A stretch of DNA of 64,000 bases, taken from NCBI GenBank assembly GCA_902802585.1, contig CADCMR010000014.1, forward strand, positions 1-64,000. Direction: 5' to 3'. The notes under the pieces were generated by a model. It had not been told where the DNA came from and did not search any database. It saw nothing but the letters and a program-made list of their open reading frames with translations. Shown in pieces: positions 1-9,348 of the stretch (the first letter of the stretch is position 1; each line of letters begins with the position of its first letter). The position numbers were made by a program, and so were the translations under genes. The DNA comes from an uncultured bacterium (GTDB lineage: Bacteria > Verrucomicrobiota > Lentisphaeria > Victivallales > UBA1829).

Positions 1-791
1 AGTTCGCTCAAACTGGACAGATCGCCAAGCTCGCCGTCCACGCTCAGCGTAGTGTCTCCACCGAGCAGACCGGCAAGCAATTCGCTCAAACTGGACAGGT
101 CGCCAAGATCGCCGTCTACGCTCAGCGTAGTGTCTCCATCGAGCAGACCGGCAAGAAGTTCGCTCAAACTGGACAGATCGCCAAGCTCGCCGTCCACGCT
201 CAGCGTAGTGTCTCCACCGAGCAGACCGGCAAGAAGGTCACTCAGCCCGGACAGCTCGCCGAGCTCGCCGTCCACGCTCAGCGTAGTGTCTCCGCCGAGC
301 AGACCGGCAAGCAATTCGCTCAAACTGGACAGGTCGCCGAGATCGCCGTCCACGCTCAGCGTAGTGTCTCCGCCGAGCAGACCGGCAAGCAATTCGCTCA
401 AGCCGGAAATATCCCCTTCCCCGTTCAAAAGACCGGAAAGCAGTTCGGTCAGGCCATCGACCTGGATCACTTCGTCACTGTCGCCGACGATGTCGTAGTC
501 GTCGTAGGAGTAGTCATCGTAGTAATAGTCGTCGTAGTAGCCGTATCCGTAGTAATCGTCCGAAAACAGATAGCCGAGGTCGTCGAAAAGTCCGCCGAAC
601 AGCCCGCCTAGACCGTCCACGCTCAAGCTCAGGCCGTAATCGTCGTAATAGCTGTAGTCGTCGTAGTAATCGTAGTAACCGTAGTCGTCATAGTAGCCGT
701 ATCCGCCTCCGAACAAAGAGCCAAGCCCGCTGAACAGATAGTCCAGACCGCCCAGATCGCTGTACCCGTCTACACCAAAGAACGAACTCAT
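1..791 (-). CDS. Low-complexity tandem-repeat protein (partial, C-terminus beyond window)
   Basis: An open frame runs on the minus strand from an ATG at 791 to the window edge with no stop, so at least 263 residues are present and the C-terminus is missing. A GAGG ribosome site and a promoter lie upstream. I do not recognise the family. The N-terminal part has Gly/Leu/Phe-rich stretches (GLGSLFGGG) alternating with two Tyr/Asp-rich blocks (for example YGYYDDYGYYDYYDDY, and a second one near residues 78-100). After about residue 133 the chain becomes tandem 26-residue units of the form LSELLAGLLGGDTTLSVDG followed by a variable DLGDLSS-type heptad. There is no signal peptide or transmembrane segment. 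The composition suggests a self-assembling or structural acidic protein, but that is only a guess. Confidence 0.75.
   Translation of the reverse strand, partial: MSSFFGVDGYSDLGGLDYLFSGLGSLFGGGYGYYDDYGYYDYYDDYSYYDDYGLSLSVDGLGGLFGGLFDDLGYLFSDDYYGYGYYDDYYYDDYSYDDYDIVGDSDEVIQVDGLTELLSGLLNGEGDISGLSELLAGLLGGDTTLSVDGDLGDLSSLSELLAGLLGGDTTLSVDGELGELSGLSDLLAGLLGGDTTLSVDGELGDLSSLSELLAGLLDGDTTLSVDGDLGDLSSLSELLAGLLGGDTTLSVDGELGDLSSLSE
3..392. repeat. Five tandem 78-bp coding repeats
   Basis: Units begin at about 3, 81, 159, 237 and 315, each 78 bp, with a degenerate shorter unit following from 393. Units are nearly identical at the nucleotide level and differ mainly by in-frame substitutions. The period is an exact multiple of three (26 codons), so copy-number change would keep the minus-strand frame open. 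The array probably continues past the left edge of the window. Confidence 0.93.
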
Positions 792-861
792 GTTGACCTC
801 GCTTTCCCCGTTTTTGAGGAGAAGATGGTTGAAAAGTTTACTGTTGTAAAATTCTTACACT

Positions 862-889
862 AATATAGCACGCACATGCGCGATATCAA
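862..889 (-). promoter_or_regulatory. Candidate promoter of the repeat-protein gene
   Basis: Read on the minus strand, a TTGATA -35 (884-889) is followed by a 16-bp spacer and a TATATT -10 (862-867). It lies about 70 bases upstream of the ATG at 791. Confidence 0.55.
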
Positions 890-1008
890 GCCCCGGAATC
901 AACATTTTTTCATTTTTTTGACATTCCAAGCTTCCCAACAGGAAAAGACTCTTCGAAAATCTTTTTCATACAAAGGGAAAGACATGTTTCAAAAAGATGA
1001 CGCGGGGC

Positions 1009-1036
1009 TTGATTTCAGGGCAACCCGCGATATATT
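1009..1036 (+). promoter_or_regulatory. Candidate promoter of the DJ-1-like gene
   Basis: TTGATT (1009-1014), a 16-bp spacer and TATATT (1031-1036). The predicted transcript would start near 1043, about 60 bases before the ATG. Confidence 0.55.
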
Positions 1037-1101
1037 ATCAAAACCGTCCTTGGGGAATCCCATAATGGAACACGCGCCGCAAAGAAAAGGAGGTGGGAAT
1101 C

Positions 1102-1809
1102 ATGAACAAGGGGAAAGTACTGTTTGTCGTCACGTCGCACGAGCGGATGGGAGTGCTGCGCAACCGGAAAACCGGAGTCTGGCTGGAGGATTTCGCAGTC
1201 GCGCACGATATCCTGACAGATGCCGGATACGAGGTGAAGTCAGCCTCGCCGCGCGGCGGGGAAATCCCGGTCGACCCGGACAGCATGAGGTATACGGAAC
1301 ATGCCGCATTCAATCCGGAGGCGGGGCTGGAACGCGGGAAGGAGCTTCTTCTGGAATCCATCCCTCTGGATGAAGTCGACCATGACGAATTCGACGCGGT
1401 GTACTATCCCGGCGGATACGGTTCGTTCTGGGATCTCTCGGTCAGCGTGAAAAACGCGGAACTGCTGGAAGATTTCGTCCGTGCCGGAAAACCGGTCGCT
1501 GCGATCCGGCACGGCGGGGCGGCGCTCCTCTCCGCGAAAAAGCCGTCCGGACAGAGCATCCTGAACGGACGCCGCGTGACCGGGGCAAGCGATGACGAGG
1601 AACGGCAAATGGCGCTGGACCGTGTCGTTCCGTTTTCGCTGGGAAAACGCCTGGCTCGCTGCGGCGCGGAATACATCTGCACCGAACCGTGGAAACCGCA
1701 CGTGGTCGCGGACGGGATGCTGCTGACCGGGCAGAACACACAGTCGGCGGACAAGCTCGCGCACGCCATACTGTCCGTCATGGAGAAACCGGCGGACGGA
1801 GACGGATAA
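1102..1809 (+). CDS. DJ-1/PfpI superfamily protein lacking the nucleophilic Cys
   Basis: A 235-residue protein of the type 1 glutamine amidotransferase-like (DJ-1/PfpI, Hsp31-like) superfamily. The start is the ATG at 1102, because an AGGAGG site at 1089-1094 is correctly spaced for it; an in-frame GTG at 1093 overlaps that site. The fold markers are present: an N-terminal KVLFVVTS strand, an acidic residue in GVWLEDF (E29), DAVYYPGGYGSFWDL, and the nucleophile elbow VAAIRHGGAALL. In active Hsp31-like glyoxalases/deglycases the elbow reads C-H-G. Here the Cys is Arg136 (codon CGG, 1507-1509), while the His is kept. Members with a Cys act on methylglyoxal or glycated substrates; this one is unlikely to do so by the usual mechanism. 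It is monocistronic and convergent with the MarR-type gene. Confidence 0.85.
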   Translation: MNKGKVLFVVTSHERMGVLRNRKTGVWLEDFAVAHDILTDAGYEVKSASPRGGEIPVDPDSMRYTEHAAFNPEAGLERGKELLLESIPLDEVDHDEFDAVYYPGGYGSFWDLSVSVKNAELLEDFVRAGKPVAAIRHGGAALLSAKKPSGQSILNGRRVTGASDDEERQMALDRVVPFSLGKRLARCGAEYICTEPWKPHVVADGMLLTGQNTQSADKLAHAILSVMEKPADGDG

Positions 1810-1832
1810 CCCCTTGTCCGCGCGTCGAAAAC

Positions 1833-2852
1833 TCAGAGGTATGCGTCGAACGATTCGCCGGGCATCAGGAACGCCTTGCCTTCCTCCGCCGCAAGGAACT
1901 GAAGCGTCAAATCCAGAACCCGGTCGAACAGCAGTATCTTTTCCGGTTCGATCCGGCTGAAGAAATTCTGCATGAAACAAGTGTATGATGAGGCGCACTG
2001 ACGCCTCATGCGAACACCCTGCGGGGTAAGACTGATGCCGGTCACGCGGCGGTCCATCGGCGAAGAAATGCGTTCCACCATCCCGTCCTGAATCATCGCG
2101 TTCAGAGTCTGGGACACAACGCCCTGCGAGATTTGAAACCTCTCCGCCAGATTCTTGACCGTGGGCGTTCCTTTCTTATTGCCGGAGAGGTGAAACAGAT
2201 AATTCATGATCCGGAGCTTGCCGAGCGTCATGCGGCCGCGTTTCCCGTAGTAATACACCATCGCCGGGTTCTTCAGATTCGTCGTGAAGTGGAGGATGAG
2301 GCTCCAGACCGGGAGCGTGTTCAGATACTCCCTGCCGTTCCATTCATGCGAAAGCAGCCAGGGGACCGACAGGTCGGAAGGCTGCCTGATCACGGCGAGT
2401 TCTCCGCCGGTCCGGCTTTCCGCCAGCATCACGAAAACTTCCTCCGCGATCGCCATCTCTTCCGGCGTCATCCCGCTGTACAGCCGGAACGCGTCCAGCA
2501 TCTTCTCAAAATGGCGAATCGGCGTCTCGCGGAAAACGCGGAGACGGTCCGTCACCTGAATCAGGAAGGACCTGTGATCCTCTTCTGAGCGGACTCGTTC
2601 CAGCAGTCCGTCCTCTATCAGCGAGTCGACCGCCTGCGACACCGCGCAGGAAGACAGCCCCGTGATGGCGAGGAGGTCTTTCATCGCCGGACGGGCGCCC
2701 GGACGCTCGAAAAAGAACTGGACGATCGGAAACTCCGCGAAATTGAACTGGACGCTGTTCTTTTCCAGAAGGTGGTACGAGGTATTCCGAAGGATGTCGG
2801 AGATATCGAACAACCTTACCCAGAAACTTCTTGCATCGTTTGAGCTGATCAT
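1833..2852 (-). CDS. Tandem double-MarR transcriptional regulator
   Basis: A 339-residue DNA-binding protein made of two MarR-type winged-helix units in one chain. The first unit contains FPIVQFFFER, then MKDLLAITGLSSCAVSQAVD and a wing with RSEEDHRSFLIQVTD. The second contains LRIMNYLFHLSG, VKNLAERFQISQGVVSQTLN and the classic wing SSPMDRRVTGISLTPQG. MarR proteins normally are about 150 residues and dimerise; this looks like a covalent dimer. I chose the ATG at 2852 (MISSNDARSFW) because the promoter at 2979-3006 would start transcription well downstream of the more distal in-frame ATG at 3038. Signal and targets are unknown. The gene is divergent from the NtrB-type kinase and convergent with the DJ-1-like gene, so it may control either. 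Confidence 0.85.
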   Translation of the reverse strand: MISSNDARSFWVRLFDISDILRNTSYHLLEKNSVQFNFAEFPIVQFFFERPGARPAMKDLLAITGLSSCAVSQAVDSLIEDGLLERVRSEEDHRSFLIQVTDRLRVFRETPIRHFEKMLDAFRLYSGMTPEEMAIAEEVFVMLAESRTGGELAVIRQPSDLSVPWLLSHEWNGREYLNTLPVWSLILHFTTNLKNPAMVYYYGKRGRMTLGKLRIMNYLFHLSGNKKGTPTVKNLAERFQISQGVVSQTLNAMIQDGMVERISSPMDRRVTGISLTPQGVRMRRQCASSYTCFMQNFFSRIEPEKILLFDRVLDLTLQFLAAEEGKAFLMPGESFDAYL

Positions 2853-2978
2853 GCGGAAAGCCACTCCATGTGGGGTTCGATTGCGGAAGGATGGCGGTCC
2901 TCTCACGGGACAAACGGTGCGAATGATGATCCCGGAGGAAGCGCATGGCGATAAGATTAGTTTTCTAACAAACATTTT

Positions 2979-3006
2979 AATATACATTCTTTTCAACAAA
3001 AAACAA
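2979..3006 (-). promoter_or_regulatory. Candidate promoter of the double-MarR gene
   Basis: On the minus strand: TTGTTT (3001-3006), 16-bp spacer, TATATT (2979-2984). It implies a leader of about 120 bases before the ATG at 2852. Confidence 0.5.
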
Positions 3007-3122
3007 GTTTGGCTTATAAAAAAGCTCGAAGATTTCACAAATATACAAAAAATCAGTCAATTGCGGTTCCGGGACGAAGCAAATATGCATCCCCATCCAT
3101 CGAAAAACAATCCTTCTTTCGC

Positions 3123-3150
3123 TTGACTTTTTCAACAAACGATGTATATT
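3123..3150 (+). promoter_or_regulatory. Candidate promoter of the NtrB/NtrC-type operon
   Basis: TTGACT (3123-3128), 16-bp spacer, TATATT (3145-3150). Transcription would begin near 3157, which makes the in-frame ATG at 3160 nearly leaderless and favours the ATG at 3196. Confidence 0.6.
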
Positions 3151-3195
3151 TGAGACAAAATGTCGCAAATATCACCGCTTAACCGGAGTGTTATT

Positions 3196-4382
3196 ATGTG
3201 TCCCAGAACCATGAAGGACCGCGTCATGAACCGCATCGGCGAACTTGACAGCATCAACCTTCAGAATTTCATCCAGATGATCTCCAAGGAACACAGGTTC
3301 CTCAGCTCGCTGCTCGACAGCCTGCGCGAAGCCATCCTGGTTATCTCGCCCGCGCATACAGTACTGTACCATAACGCCGCCGCGCAGGAGTTCCTCGGAC
3401 TCCCCGAAAACGCCTCCGCGCTCCCCGTGGAAAAACTCCTCCCCGGTCTCAACCTCAATCTCCTGCTCTCTGATTCCGGCATCGGCAGCCGCAAATCCAT
3501 GCGGCAGGAACTCGAACTGACCTACCCGGAACACCGCATCGTCCAGATGTATGCGCTGCCCATCGACCGCGAGGACGCGCCGTACGCGCTGATCCTGAAC
3601 GACATCACAGCCACGATGGAACGCGCCGCCGACATGGCGGAATCCGAGCGCAGCAAGGCGGTCTCCATCCTCGCAGCCGAGGTCGCGCACGAGATCGGCA
3701 ATCCGCTGAACAGCCTCTATCTTCATCTGCAATTCCTCCAGCGGCTTCTGAAGAATCCCGACGCGAATCTCGCCGACGCGGCGCAGGAGGTCGCCGAGGC
3801 GCGTTCCGAGGTGGAACGCCTCGACGCCATCATCAACCAGTTCCTGCACGCCCTGCGCCCCGGCAAGCCCGTCTTCGAATCGCTCGACCTGAAGTCGCTC
3901 GTGTTGGATTCCCTGAACTTCATGCGGCAGGAGATCACTGACCGCAAGATCCAGCTTGAATTCTACTGGGGCGAGAACGTCCCTCAAATCAAGGGCGACG
4001 CCAGCCAGCTCAAGCAGGCGTTCTACAACCTCGCGCGCAACGCCATGCAGGCGATGCCGGCGGGCGGCAGGCTCACGGTCCGGTGCAGCGCCGACGACAA
4101 TTTCGTGATGCTCTCCGTGTCCGACAGCGGCTGCGGCATCAAACCTGAAAACATGCAGAAGATCTTCCGCCCATTCTTCACCACGAAGAACGCTGGAACC
4201 GGGCTCGGGCTTATGATCGTGGAGCGCATCGTCCGCGATCACGGCGGCAGCCTCGCCGTCGACAGCCGCGAAAACGCCGGAACCACGTTCACGATCAGCC
4301 TGCCGCGCCAGTTCCGCCTCGTGCGCGGACTGCCTGCGCCCACGGAAAGCAATGAACAGAAGACAAAGGAAGGCTCCCCCGA

Positions 4383-4386
<4 letters not shown>
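3196..4386 (+). CDS. Cytoplasmic PAS-containing sensor histidine kinase (NtrB-type)
   Basis: A 396-residue soluble histidine kinase. A PAS domain occupies roughly residues 35-140 (LREAILVISPAHTVLYHNAA). The dimerisation/phosphoacceptor helix has AAEVAHEIGNPLNSL with the phosphorylated His at 165. The HATPase domain shows the N box NLARNAMQAMP, the G1 box DSGCGI, the F box FRPFFTTK and the G2 box GTGLGLMI. There is no signal peptide or membrane segment, so the signal is intracellular. The start at 3196 has a GGAG site seven bases upstream. The stop overlaps the start of the NtrC-type response regulator (ATGA), so the two are a cognate, translationally coupled pair resembling NtrB/NtrC, AtoS/AtoC or ZraS/ZraR. 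The signal cannot be read from the sequence. Confidence 0.9.
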
Positions 4387-5750
<1,364 letters not shown>

Positions 5751-5774
5751 CTCTTTTCATCGAAAGGAACCACC

Positions 5775-6290
5775 ATGCAAAACTGCCTTTTCTGCCGCAT
5801 CGTCAACGGCGAAGTCCCGTCCGTGAAAGTCTACGAGGACGACCTCGTCCTCGCCTTCCTCGACCTCTTCCCCATCAACTTCGGACATGTCCTCGTCATC
5901 CCGAAGGAACACCACACCAGCGCCGCCACCATCCCGGAAGCCACCGCCGGCCGCATGTTCTACGTCGGCGCGCGCATCGGGGCGGCGCTCCGCCATGGGC
6001 TTGAGGCGGACGGCTTCAACTTCCATCTCTCCGACGGCACGACCGCCGGCCAGGTCGTCATGCACGCGCACCTCCACATCGTGCCGCGCTGGGCGGACGA
6101 CGGATTCCACTGGAACTGGCGTCAGCTCAAGTACGAATCCGAGGAGAAACGCGTCGAACTCTGCGAGAAGATCAAAGCGCGCTTCAAGCTCGTCCGCGAC
6201 GATGCCGAGCTCGCCGCGAACAACGCCGAATGCGATCCCGAATACCACTCCCCGCTCGCGAACGACGATCCCTCGAAGCACGGCGGCTGA
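5775..6290 (+). CDS. HIT family nucleotide hydrolase (Ap4A-type)
   Basis: A 171-residue histidine-triad protein. The catalytic motif is HAHLHIVPR (His97, His99, His101), preceded by FGHVLVIPKEHH. An N-terminal CLFC pair resembles the zinc-binding half-site of many bacterial HIT proteins. The family hydrolyses dinucleoside polyphosphates such as Ap4A, or adenosine phosphoramidates. The C-terminal 35 residues after the triad are an extension of uncertain role. It lies 24 bases after the NtrC-type gene with an AAGGAA site, so it may be the last gene of that operon. Confidence 0.9.
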   Translation: MQNCLFCRIVNGEVPSVKVYEDDLVLAFLDLFPINFGHVLVIPKEHHTSAATIPEATAGRMFYVGARIGAALRHGLEADGFNFHLSDGTTAGQVVMHAHLHIVPRWADDGFHWNWRQLKYESEEKRVELCEKIKARFKLVRDDAELAANNAECDPEYHSPLANDDPSKHGG

Positions 6291-6362
6291 CCTGCCGTCG
6301 CCCCGTCTTTAGGAAACGTACTCGCATCTGTTCCGTTCACCTCAGCAGGAAGGAATCCCCCC

Positions 6363-9302
6363 ATGAAACACCGCTTTGCCACAGGGCTCATCCTCTGTTT
6401 TGCCGCCGCCGTCTCCCTCGCATCCTGCTCGGATTCCAATATGGAACGTATGCCGGAATCCAAAACGGTATCCGGCGCTGTCGACAATAAAGTCGGTTCA
6501 CCCGAAACCGAGGTCAAATCATCCAAACCGAAGGTCAAGCTCCAGCTGGGAGTGAGCGACATGCGGACGGAATATCACGTCAGCCCTATCGGCATGGACG
6601 AACCGAAGCCGCGTTTCAGCTACCGCGTCTATCCGAGCGCCGGAGGAGCCCTGGGCAGCAGGCTTCCTGATCCCGTCCCGCCGAAATACCAGACCGCCCG
6701 CCGGATCCATGTGAAGGAAACGGAATCGGGACGCGAGGTGTGGGATTCCGGCTGGGTCGAAACCGGTGAGACCATCCAGATCGAATATCAGGGCGAACCG
6801 CTCAAACCGTTCACGGGCTACACATGGTCCGTCGAAGTGAAAGACGAGGACGGCCGCGCATTCGACTCCCGGGACACCTGCACGGGCCCCTATTCCTTCT
6901 CCTCCACATTCGAGACGGGATTCCTCGGCACGCCGTGGCAGGCGGAATGGATCGGGACGGAGCCGCACAGCGAAAATCTCCAACCCGTGCCGTGTTTCCG
7001 CGGAGAAATGCCCGCCGTCGAGGACATGGCGCAGGCGCGTCTGTACATCACCGCGCTCGGTCTCTACAAGGCGCGTCTGAACGGGGTCGACATCAGCGAT
7101 TCCGTCTGCATGACGCCCGGCTGGACCGACTACTACCACCGTGTGCAGTATCAGGCGTATGACGTGACGGAGCTTCTCCGCAGGATCGGCGAGCAAGTCA
7201 AAACAAACATCCTCACGGTCTGCCTCGCCGAAGGCTGGTACGCCGGGCGCATCTCGCGTCTGTGGAGCGACGGCAATAAGCCGACCTACGGCGACCAGCC
7301 CGTTTTCAAGGCGGAACTCCACATCAGGAAGACCGACGGCTCGGTCGTGAAGCTTGTCACGGACAAAAACTGGAAATACAGAGACAGCGCCATCATCATG
7401 AGCGACATCTACGACGGCGAGCACTACGACGCCACAAAGGCCGGCGCGGATGCCTACTGGCAGTGCATGCCGTTCACCGAACTCAAAAACCTGGAACCGG
7501 AGATCAAGGACGCGGTCGTTTTCAATTCCGACGCGCTGAAAAATGTCGCGATCGAATGGCAGTCCGGCGAATTCGTCCGCGAGAGGCGCACGCTCCAGCC
7601 GGAATCCATCCGCAAACTCGACAACGGCACGTGGATCGTCGATTTCGGGCAGAATTTCACCGGACGCGAGCACATCGATCTTTACGGCAACGCGGAAAAA
7701 GACAACGTGATCCGCATCCGCCACGCCGAAATGCTCAACCCGGACGGCACGCTCTACACCGACAATCTGCGGTCCGCGAAGGCGACGACCACCTATGTCG
7801 GCAGGCAGGAGTATGAGCCGCAATTCACGTTCTACGGCTTCCGCTACCTCGGCATCGAAGGCTTCCCCGAAAGCTTCGGCAACGCCATGCCTCACATCGA
7901 GCTTACGGAACGGAACGTCCATGCAAAAGCCGTGTACTCCGGACTGAGGCAGACCGGCACATTCACCTGTTCCGAACCGCTCCTCAACAAGCTCTTCGAG
8001 AACATCCTCTGGGGGCAGCGCAGCAACTTCCTCGACGTGCCGACTGACTGCCCGCAGCGCGACGAACGCCTCGGCTGGACCGCCGACACGCAGGTCTTCG
8101 CGAACGCCGCCACGTACAACATGGATGCCGCCGCGTTCTACACGAAATGGCTGCGCGACCTGAACCTGTGCCAGTCGTCCGAGGGCGGCTATCCGAGCTT
8201 CGCGCCCGACCAGTACCAGTACGCCGCCGCCAAGGACAACGACTTTTTCGGTTACGCCTCTGGCTGGAGCGACGCCGGGCTGATCGTGCCGTGGGTCCTC
8301 TACACGAAATACGGCGACAAGCGCGTGCTGGAACAGTATTTCGACAACATGCTGAAATGGCTCGACCTGCAGGAACGCAACTCCGGCGGCACATACATCA
8401 TCGACAACACCGTCTACGCCGACTGGCTGAACATGGACGCAAACCTGTCGTCCGCGTTCGTCTCCACGGCGTATTTCGCCGCCATGAACACCCTCGCCGC
8501 CCGCATTGCGCGCGTGATCGGAAGAGAAGAGGACGAACGCAAGCGCGAGGAGATCTTCGCGAAGACGAAAACGGCGTTCCGCGAGCGTTTTCTCGACAAA
8601 AACGGCGCGTTGAAGGAAAAGACACAGACCGCCGCGCTCTTCGTGCTGGATTTCAACTTATGCGAGGAGTCGGAACGCCAGGGCATCCTGGATTTCCTCG
8701 TCAAAGACATCACCGAGACGCGCAAAAACCACCTCAGCACCGGATTCCTCGGCACGCCGCTTCTGCTCCGCGTCCTCACCGAAAACGGACAGATCGACCT
8801 TGCCTACAAGCTCCTGCTTCAGACGTCGTTCCCGTCGTGGCTCTACCCGGTCACGCAGGGCGCGACCACCATGTGGGAACGCTGGGACAGCTGGAACGAG
8901 GAGAAGGGCTTCGGCGACGTCTCCATGAACTCGTTCAACCACTACGCGTACGGCGCGGTCGCCGACTGGTTCTACGAGACGATCTGCGGCATCCGCCCGA
9001 TTACGGACGATCCGGCTGCACGCGGATTCCATCGGTTCCGCCTGGAGCCCATGCCCGGGAAGGAACTCAAGTCCGCCTCCGCCTCCTATCTCTCTTCGTA
9101 CGGGAAGATCGAGTCTGCCTGGGAACGGAAGAAAAACGAACTCGTCTGGGACTTCACGGTCCCGTGCAACACCACGGCGGAAGTCGTCTTCCCCTGCCCC
9201 GTCGACCGCGTACCGGAAACGCCCGGCATCACGTTCGACGCGGAGAAGAAGGTCTGGATCGCCGTCCCCGGCAAATACACCGTTCGTCTCCCTCAGGAAT
9301 GA
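6363..9302 (+). CDS. Secreted lipoprotein alpha-L-rhamnosidase, GH78
   Basis: A 979-residue glycoside hydrolase family 78 enzyme that releases terminal alpha-L-rhamnose from plant or microbial glycans. The N-terminus is a lipoprotein signal with lipobox LASC, so the enzyme should be lipid-anchored in the envelope. The order is typical: a fibronectin-type N-terminal domain (about residues 70-190), a galactose-binding-like beta domain (WQAEWIG, LYITALGLYKARLNG), the rhamnosidase concanavalin-like domain, then the (alpha/alpha)6 barrel. The barrel carries the GH78 signature DCPQRDERLGW followed by TADTQVF (near residue 561) and a second acidic motif TMWERWDSWN (near 837), expected to hold the inverting acid/base residues. 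An AAGGA site precedes the ATG. The gene stands 72 bases after the HIT gene. Together with the GH43 and GH51 enzymes it points to use of pectin-type side chains. Confidence 0.93.
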   Translation: MKHRFATGLILCFAAAVSLASCSDSNMERMPESKTVSGAVDNKVGSPETEVKSSKPKVKLQLGVSDMRTEYHVSPIGMDEPKPRFSYRVYPSAGGALGSRLPDPVPPKYQTARRIHVKETESGREVWDSGWVETGETIQIEYQGEPLKPFTGYTWSVEVKDEDGRAFDSRDTCTGPYSFSSTFETGFLGTPWQAEWIGTEPHSENLQPVPCFRGEMPAVEDMAQARLYITALGLYKARLNGVDISDSVCMTPGWTDYYHRVQYQAYDVTELLRRIGEQVKTNILTVCLAEGWYAGRISRLWSDGNKPTYGDQPVFKAELHIRKTDGSVVKLVTDKNWKYRDSAIIMSDIYDGEHYDATKAGADAYWQCMPFTELKNLEPEIKDAVVFNSDALKNVAIEWQSGEFVRERRTLQPESIRKLDNGTWIVDFGQNFTGREHIDLYGNAEKDNVIRIRHAEMLNPDGTLYTDNLRSAKATTTYVGRQEYEPQFTFYGFRYLGIEGFPESFGNAMPHIELTERNVHAKAVYSGLRQTGTFTCSEPLLNKLFENILWGQRSNFLDVPTDCPQRDERLGWTADTQVFANAATYNMDAAAFYTKWLRDLNLCQSSEGGYPSFAPDQYQYAAAKDNDFFGYASGWSDAGLIVPWVLYTKYGDKRVLEQYFDNMLKWLDLQERNSGGTYIIDNTVYADWLNMDANLSSAFVSTAYFAAMNTLAARIARVIGREEDERKREEIFAKTKTAFRERFLDKNGALKEKTQTAALFVLDFNLCEESERQGILDFLVKDITETRKNHLSTGFLGTPLLLRVLTENGQIDLAYKLLLQTSFPSWLYPVTQGATTMWERWDSWNEEKGFGDVSMNSFNHYAYGAVADWFYETICGIRPITDDPAARGFHRFRLEPMPGKELKSASASYLSSYGKIESAWERKKNELVWDFTVPCNTTAEVVFPCPVDRVPETPGITFDAEKKVWIAVPGKYTVRLPQE

Positions 9303-9317
9303 GGAGGACAAGTCCGC

Positions 9318-9348
9318 CGCCGGAAAACGGTTCAGATCCTTTCCGGCG
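9318..9348. terminator. Inverted repeat between convergent genes
   Basis: A perfect 9-bp inverted repeat CGCCGGAAA/TTTCCGGCG with a 13-base loop covers the convergence point of the GH78 gene and the formylglycine-generating-enzyme-like gene, overlapping the latter's stop codon. The AAA/TTT parts are inside the stem and there is no clear T tract after it, so a bidirectional terminator role is tentative. Confidence 0.4.

Larger units (their letters stand above)
792..1101. other. Divergent intergenic region
   Basis: This 310-base AT-rich gap separates the minus-strand repeat protein from the plus-strand DJ-1-like gene. It holds one promoter candidate for each direction (862-889 minus, 1009-1036 plus). 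I see no further gene or RNA in it. Confidence 0.6.
2853..3195. other. Divergent regulatory region between the MarR-type gene and the NtrB-type gene
   Basis: A 343-base AT-rich gap carrying back-to-back promoter candidates (2979-3006 minus and 3123-3150 plus). I see no coding region in it beyond weak frame extensions of the neighbours. Confidence 0.6.

Noticed and set aside
3..392. Possible CRISPR array
   Set aside because: The 78-bp units are contiguous with no unique spacers and keep a coding frame, so they are intragenic tandem repeats.
52..498. 148-residue Ser/Pro/Arg-rich plus-strand frame over the 78-bp repeats
   Set aside because: The minus-strand frame is longer, open to the window edge, and has a ribosome site and promoter; the plus frame lacks both and is a by-product of the repeats.
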